A stretch of 64,000 nt of DNA from positions 1-64,000 of the forward strand of contig JBGTLU010000041.1 of the NCBI GenBank assembly GCA_041743935.1, given 5' to 3'. This document shows positions 60,397-64,000 of this stretch, in pieces. A program made the translations under genes and the position numbers. The notes below the pieces were generated by a model. It was not told where the DNA came from, ran no database searches, and saw nothing but the letters and a program-made list of their open reading frames with translations. Numbering within the stretch: the first letter of the stretch is position 1; every line of letters starts with the position of its first letter. This DNA comes from JBGTLU01 sp041743935 (GTDB taxonomy: Bacteria; Bacteroidota; Bacteroidia; Sphingobacteriales; Sphingobacteriaceae).

Positions 60397-60903
60397 TTAT
60401 TTTTTAGTTGTTAAATATACTTGTTCTAATTCTTGAAAATTAAATTCTTGCTCGTAAAAGTTTTTTATGCCCTTTTTGTTGTTTATAACAATAGTTGCTG
60501 GGATGGCGCCACTCCACTCGGGACTAACTAAGTCAATGTATTTCCCTGCATCACTCTCTGTTATATACAACACTTGAGATTGAAAGTTTCGTTTAGTCAT
60601 AGCATCATGTACACTGCCGCTCTCGTATGCAGAACCTAAATCTACACTTACTAACAGCACTTTCATTTTGTCCTTTTTATAGGTTTCACCTAATTGATCA
60701 AAATATGGGATTTCCTTTAAGCATGGAGCACACCATGTAGCCCAAAAGTTGATGATATAGGTGGTATCTGTATCTGCGTTTAATAAAGCCTCTAATTTTG
60801 GAATGTCTATTTCCTGAATAACTTTTTCAGAAATCTTTGTTTCTGTTGTATTGCAGGAGGTAAAAAGAATGAGAGAAAATATAAGTGTTATAACGCTTTT
60901 CAC
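60397..60903 (-). CDS. TlpA/ResA-like thioredoxin lipoprotein
   Basis: 168 residues. The lipobox FTSC (Cys17) anchors it in the membrane. The redox centre is W57-C58-A-P-C61 in FWATWCAPCLKEIPYF, and the fold continues to IPATIVINNKKG. TlpA/ResA proteins reduce apocytochrome c or other periplasmic disulfides; the ccm genes in this genome make that plausible. The start is GTG at 60903. It heads a two-gene operon. Confidence 0.9.
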   Translation of the reverse strand: MKSVITLIFSLILFTSCNTTETKISEKVIQEIDIPKLEALLNADTDTTYIINFWATWCAPCLKEIPYFDQLGETYKKDKMKVLLVSVDLGSAYESGSVHDAMTKRNFQSQVLYITESDAGKYIDLVSPEWSGAIPATIVINNKKGIKNFYEQEFNFQELEQVYLTTKK

Positions 60904-60990
60904 GCTTAAAGAAACGAAGAAAACCTTAAAACAGCTTTATAGTAATGAAAAAGTTACTACTTAATGCTCAATCTAAATGGCCTTTATAAT

Positions 60991-60998
60991 TAAGTTTG
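60991..60998 (+). promoter_or_regulatory. -7 box of the S9 peptidase promoter (TAAGTTTG)
   Basis: An exact TAnnTTTG match 16 bases before the ATG of the S9 peptidase gene at 61015. Confidence 0.5.
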
Positions 60999-61014
60999 AA
61001 GAAAAACTTATAAA

Positions 61015-63423
61015 ATGAAAAATATTGTAATTGCTACCTTTTGTTTATTCCTATCCGTAGCCACATTTGCGCAAAGCGGATATAAACTACCTCCAAAAGA
61101 AATAGTAGACATAATAGATGCCCCGGCAACACCGGCGGTTCGTGTTAGTCCTACTAAAGAGGCAATGCTTTACATCAACATAAGCACCAATCCAGACATA
61201 GAAATTTTAGCTCAACCCATTTTACGAATTGGCGGCATTCGCATAAATCCGGTGCAAAATTCCAGACAACGAACTTCACAGGCAAACGGAATGTCGGTAC
61301 AATGGTTGGCAGAAAATAAGTCAGTAACTATAAACATCCCTGCTGGTTCCAAAATTGGTTCCCCGGCTTGGTCAAACGATGGTAAAAAAATTGCTTTTAC
61401 CCGCGATACAGATTTAGGAGTTGAACTATGGGTGGCAGATGCCAAAACAGGTGCTGCAAAAAAAATAGCGAATGTTTTATTGAATGATGTATTAGGAAAC
61501 CCCATGCAGTGGATGGCAGATAATAACTCTTTAATGGTTCGTGCTTTAGTTGCAAACCGAGGTAAGGCTCCCGTTGCACCTTTGAGACCCGATGGCCCAG
61601 TAATTGACGAAACCGACGGTGTTGCTGCTGCCGTACGAACGTTCCAAGATTTATTAAAAAATCAACACGACGAAAATTTATTTGAATATTTTGGAAAATC
61701 GCAGTTAGTATTGGTGAACTCCACTAACGGAACACTTAAAAATATTGGCACTGCGGCACTAATTACTGGAGTAAATATCTCGCCAGATGAGAATTACATG
61801 ATTGTTTCGCAAGTGAAAAGACCATTCTCTTATTTGGTAACCTACACTAGTTTTTCACAGAGCACTCAAATTTGGGATAAAAGTGGAAGGGTAATTAAAA
61901 CCATGACCGATATGCCTGTTTTAGATAATGTACCAATTCAGGGAGTAGTTACAGGTCCACGTAGTATAACTTGGCAAGCATTGCATCCGGCTAAATTAAT
62001 TTGGGTGGAAGCATTAGATGGCGGAGATCCGCTTGCTAAAGCAGAAAATCGCGATAAAATCTTAACATTGAGCGCCCCATTTAACGCAAATGCAACCGAA
62101 GTAATGAAATTAAAACATCGCTTTGGTGGATTTGATTGGTTAGCTAATGTGGATGAAATTTTTATTTCGGAATTTGAGCGCGAGCGCCGATGGAGATACA
62201 CTACTTATTTCAACCTAAAAGATATAAACGGCTCCAAAAAAGTAGTTTTTGATTTAAGCACAAATGATGTGTATAATAATCCGGGTACACCAGTGTATGA
62301 AACCAATGCTCGCGGAGAATCGGTTATTGCACAAGATGGCGATTGGATTTATTTAAGCGGTAGAGGAGCTTCTCCACAAGGAGATTTTCCGGAAGTAAAT
62401 GCCATGAATATCAAAACATTAGAAAAGAAAACAATATTTAAATCCAAAGAAAACACATTTGAGCAATTTGTAGCTTTTGCTGGTACAGACAGAACGAATG
62501 TTATTACCCAATACCAAAGTAAAACGGAGGTGCCAAATTATCATTTAGTTAAACTGACAGATAACAGTCGTAAAGCACTTACCAATTTTAAAGATCCGGC
62601 ACCACAACTAACCGGCATCAGTAAACAATTAGTCAAATATAATCGTCCGGACGGAGTACCACTTTCTGGTACATTATATCTTCCTGCAAACTATAAACAA
62701 GGAGATAAACTTCCAGTATTTATTTGGGCTTATCCTTTAGAATATTCAGATGCTAGCACCGCAGGACAAGTTCGTGGTTCGGATAATACCTTTACCTTTT
62801 TCCGTGGCACTTCCCCCTTATTTTTTGTAACCCAAGGATATGCAGTTTTAATGGATGCTACCATGCCAATAGTTGGTAACCCCGAAACCATGAACGATAC
62901 CTTTGTGGAGCAAATTGTTGCCTCTGGTCGTGCAGCCATCGATAAATTAGATGAAATGGGTGTGATAGATAGAAATAAAGTTATTGTTGGTGGACATAGC
63001 TACGGCGCATTTATGACCGCTAGTTTATTAGCTCATTCCAATGACTATGCTGCAGGTATTGCTCGCAGTGGTGCTTATAACCGTACTTTAACTCCCTTTG
63101 GTTTCCAAGGTGAGCGCCGTTCGTTTTGGGATGCAAAAGACATGTATTTGCGCGTTTCGCCGTTTACACATGCCAATAAAATTAAAAAACCCATTCTAAT
63201 TACGCACGGTGAGGCAGATAACAATTCAGGTACTTTCCCTATTCAATCTGAGCGTTTATTCCAGGCCATAAAAGGCAATGGCGGCACAGCGCGTTTGGTT
63301 ATGTTACCACACGAAAGTCATGGATATGTAGCCAGAGAATCGGTATTACACATCCTTGCCGAGATGATAGAATGGGCAGATAAACACGTAAAAAATAAGG
63401 GAACTACCGCGTCTGGTAAATAG
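61015..63423 (+). CDS. Secreted S9 family serine peptidase (glutamyl endopeptidase-like)
   Basis: 802 residues with a signal peptide ending near TFAQ. The N-terminal propeller region has SPAWSNDGKKIAFTRD and similar lines. The C-terminal hydrolase (about 560-800) has the triad Ser in GGHSYGAFM, Asp in THGEADNNSGTFP and His in PHESHGYVAR. Layout and the ILTLSAPF segments resemble the S9D branch (plant glutamyl endopeptidases and bacterial homologues) rather than DPP IV. It is a periplasmic or secreted peptidase, a single gene. Confidence 0.92.
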   Translation: MKNIVIATFCLFLSVATFAQSGYKLPPKEIVDIIDAPATPAVRVSPTKEAMLYINISTNPDIEILAQPILRIGGIRINPVQNSRQRTSQANGMSVQWLAENKSVTINIPAGSKIGSPAWSNDGKKIAFTRDTDLGVELWVADAKTGAAKKIANVLLNDVLGNPMQWMADNNSLMVRALVANRGKAPVAPLRPDGPVIDETDGVAAAVRTFQDLLKNQHDENLFEYFGKSQLVLVNSTNGTLKNIGTAALITGVNISPDENYMIVSQVKRPFSYLVTYTSFSQSTQIWDKSGRVIKTMTDMPVLDNVPIQGVVTGPRSITWQALHPAKLIWVEALDGGDPLAKAENRDKILTLSAPFNANATEVMKLKHRFGGFDWLANVDEIFISEFERERRWRYTTYFNLKDINGSKKVVFDLSTNDVYNNPGTPVYETNARGESVIAQDGDWIYLSGRGASPQGDFPEVNAMNIKTLEKKTIFKSKENTFEQFVAFAGTDRTNVITQYQSKTEVPNYHLVKLTDNSRKALTNFKDPAPQLTGISKQLVKYNRPDGVPLSGTLYLPANYKQGDKLPVFIWAYPLEYSDASTAGQVRGSDNTFTFFRGTSPLFFVTQGYAVLMDATMPIVGNPETMNDTFVEQIVASGRAAIDKLDEMGVIDRNKVIVGGHSYGAFMTASLLAHSNDYAAGIARSGAYNRTLTPFGFQGERRSFWDAKDMYLRVSPFTHANKIKKPILITHGEADNNSGTFPIQSERLFQAIKGNGGTARLVMLPHESHGYVARESVLHILAEMIEWADKHVKNKGTTASGK

Positions 63424-63443
63424 TATTTCAACTTGTTTGACTC

Positions 63444-63487
63444 AACCTGTATTCTATACTTTAGACGTTGGAATACAGGTTTTTTTT
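63444..63487 (+). terminator. Terminator after the S9 peptidase gene
   Basis: AACCTGTATTC and GAATACAGGTT form an 11-base perfect stem (loop 16) followed by seven T. Confidence 0.9.
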
Positions 63488-63535
63488 GTGAGCGATTTTA
63501 TGTGTTAATTCTTGTAAGTGAGGAATAAACTATGT

Positions 63536-63563
63536 GAGATGCCGAAATAAATTCAGCGTGACT
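63536..63563. repeat. Candidate dispersed palindrome near GCCGAAATAAATTCAGC
   Basis: GATGCCGAAATAAATTCAGCGTGAC is an imperfect inverted repeat (GCCGAA/TTCAGC) in the gap between the S9 peptidase and mutS. I recall near-identical GATGCTGAAATAAATTCAGCATGAC elements as common intergenic repeats in Bacteroidota genomes. Only this copy is in the window. The rest of the gap (63424-63617) holds only the terminator. Confidence 0.45.
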
Positions 63564-63617
63564 ATAAATTATGGTGTATTTTATTAATCTGCTTATAACT
63601 TTAAGCCACAACCAAAT

Positions 63618-64000
63618 CTATCCCTTAATCAATTTCTGAATTTCATCAATCTTTAACAATGCTTCCACGGGTGTGAGGGTATTTACGTCTAAATCCTGTA
63701 AAGCATCTCTTATTTTTAGTAGTACCGGGTCGTCAATAGAAAAAATGCTTAACTGATAATTATCTGCATTCTTTGCCCCTTTTTTCATTGTATTTTTTGG
63801 AGATGAACCACCGGTTCTGGAATCTTCTAATTGTTTTAAAATCTCATTGGCTCGTTTTAAAACCGATGCTGGCATACCTGCCATTTTAGCTACGTGTATC
63901 CCGAAACTATGTTCACTACCTCCAGGTGCCAGTTTACGGAGAAATAAAACCCGTTGATCTACTTCGCGGATGGCCACGTTATAATTTTTTATACGGGGCA
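63618..64000 (-). CDS. mutS: DNA mismatch repair protein MutS, C-terminal end (runs off right edge)
   Basis: The last ~127 codons of MutS. PRIKNYNVAIREVDQRVLFLRKL followed by PGGSEHSFGIHVAKMAGMPASVLKRANEIL is the conserved end of the MutS ATPase domain; residues after ~50 (KQLEDSRTGGSS ... SIDDPVLLKIRDALQDLDVNTLTPVEALLKI) are the usual C-terminal helical tail. The start and the mismatch-binding domains lie beyond the window. The 3' end is complete; no in-frame start is visible, so do not read the first Met (MAIREVD position) as a start. Confidence 0.95.
   Translation of the reverse strand, partial: PRIKNYNVAIREVDQRVLFLRKLAPGGSEHSFGIHVAKMAGMPASVLKRANEILKQLEDSRTGGSSPKNTMKKGAKNADNYQLSIFSIDDPVLLKIRDALQDLDVNTLTPVEALLKIDEIQKLIKG

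Noticed and set aside
1..64000. Mobile elements, prophage, toxin-antitoxin or defence systems
   Set aside because: No transposase, integrase, restriction, Cas or toxin-like gene was found; the gene content is core-like throughout.

Overview
The window is AT-rich chromosomal DNA from a member of the Bacteroidota. The evidence is consistent. Two secreted proteins carry C-terminal type IX secretion sorting domains. MurF and alanine racemase are fused in one protein. Many promoters carry the Bacteroidota -7 box TAnnTTTG, and ribosome binding sites are essentially absent. Typical phylum families are present (DUF2807, WG repeats, Atg22-like permease, M43 metalloprotease, DPP IV-type S9 peptidases). 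The order cannot be fixed from this stretch alone; Chitinophagales-, Sphingobacteriales- or Flavobacteriales-like bacteria all fit. Coding density is very high. I saw no insertion sequence, phage, CRISPR array or obvious genomic island.

Left third (1-27.5 kb): the 5' end of thrS runs off the left edge. It is followed on the minus strand by a LutA-type Fe-S protein with an Atg22-like permease, a DUF2807 lipoprotein, and recQ with two glycosyltransferases. A large secreted beta-propeller/amidohydrolase fusion comes next, then rluF and a WG-repeat gene broken by a one-base frameshift. speB, a K+/H+ antiporter, the SRP RNA and a transaldolase-like gene lie on the plus strand. A 1134-residue beta-helix protein exported by T9SS, a GmhB-like phosphatase, a processive GT2 enzyme, a cystathionine beta-synthase and the classic tig-clpP-clpX protein quality-control cluster follow, with tRNA-Leu(UAG) just upstream of tig.

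Middle (27.5-48 kb): a cobalamin-type metal-binding protein is divergent from a polytopic GT-C-type mannosyltransferase. Then come a sodium:solute symporter, a LOG-family enzyme, a small membrane/envelope group ending in the murF-alr fusion, recX, tRNA-Gly(GCC) and tRNA-Leu(UAA), corA, an M43 metalloprotease and an ABC exporter pair. A minus-strand chain runs ccmE-ccmF-DUF2520-fdx-iscX-kdsC-maf and links cytochrome c maturation, Fe-S assembly and LPS Kdo synthesis.

Right third (48-64 kb): a PolX-like protein with a degenerate polymerase site, a heptosyltransferase and a SixA-like phosphatase form a tight operon. They are followed by a DPP IV-like peptidase, a POT peptide transporter, a polyprenol-phosphate mannose synthase, a DinB-like protein, ruvB-queG, a DEDDh exonuclease, two thioredoxin-fold proteins, a second S9 peptidase and the 3' end of mutS at the right edge.

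The genes are mostly housekeeping. The least explained signal is a family of degenerate GA/AT-rich repeats sitting directly 3' of many stop codons, with the same strand sense as the gene in most cases. Other points of interest are the frameshifted WG gene, the degenerate PolX polymerase site, the CxxxY-type CcmE, the displaced zinc module in RecQ and a ferredoxin promoter that predicts a leaderless mRNA. I did not find a convincing wholly new multi-gene system.
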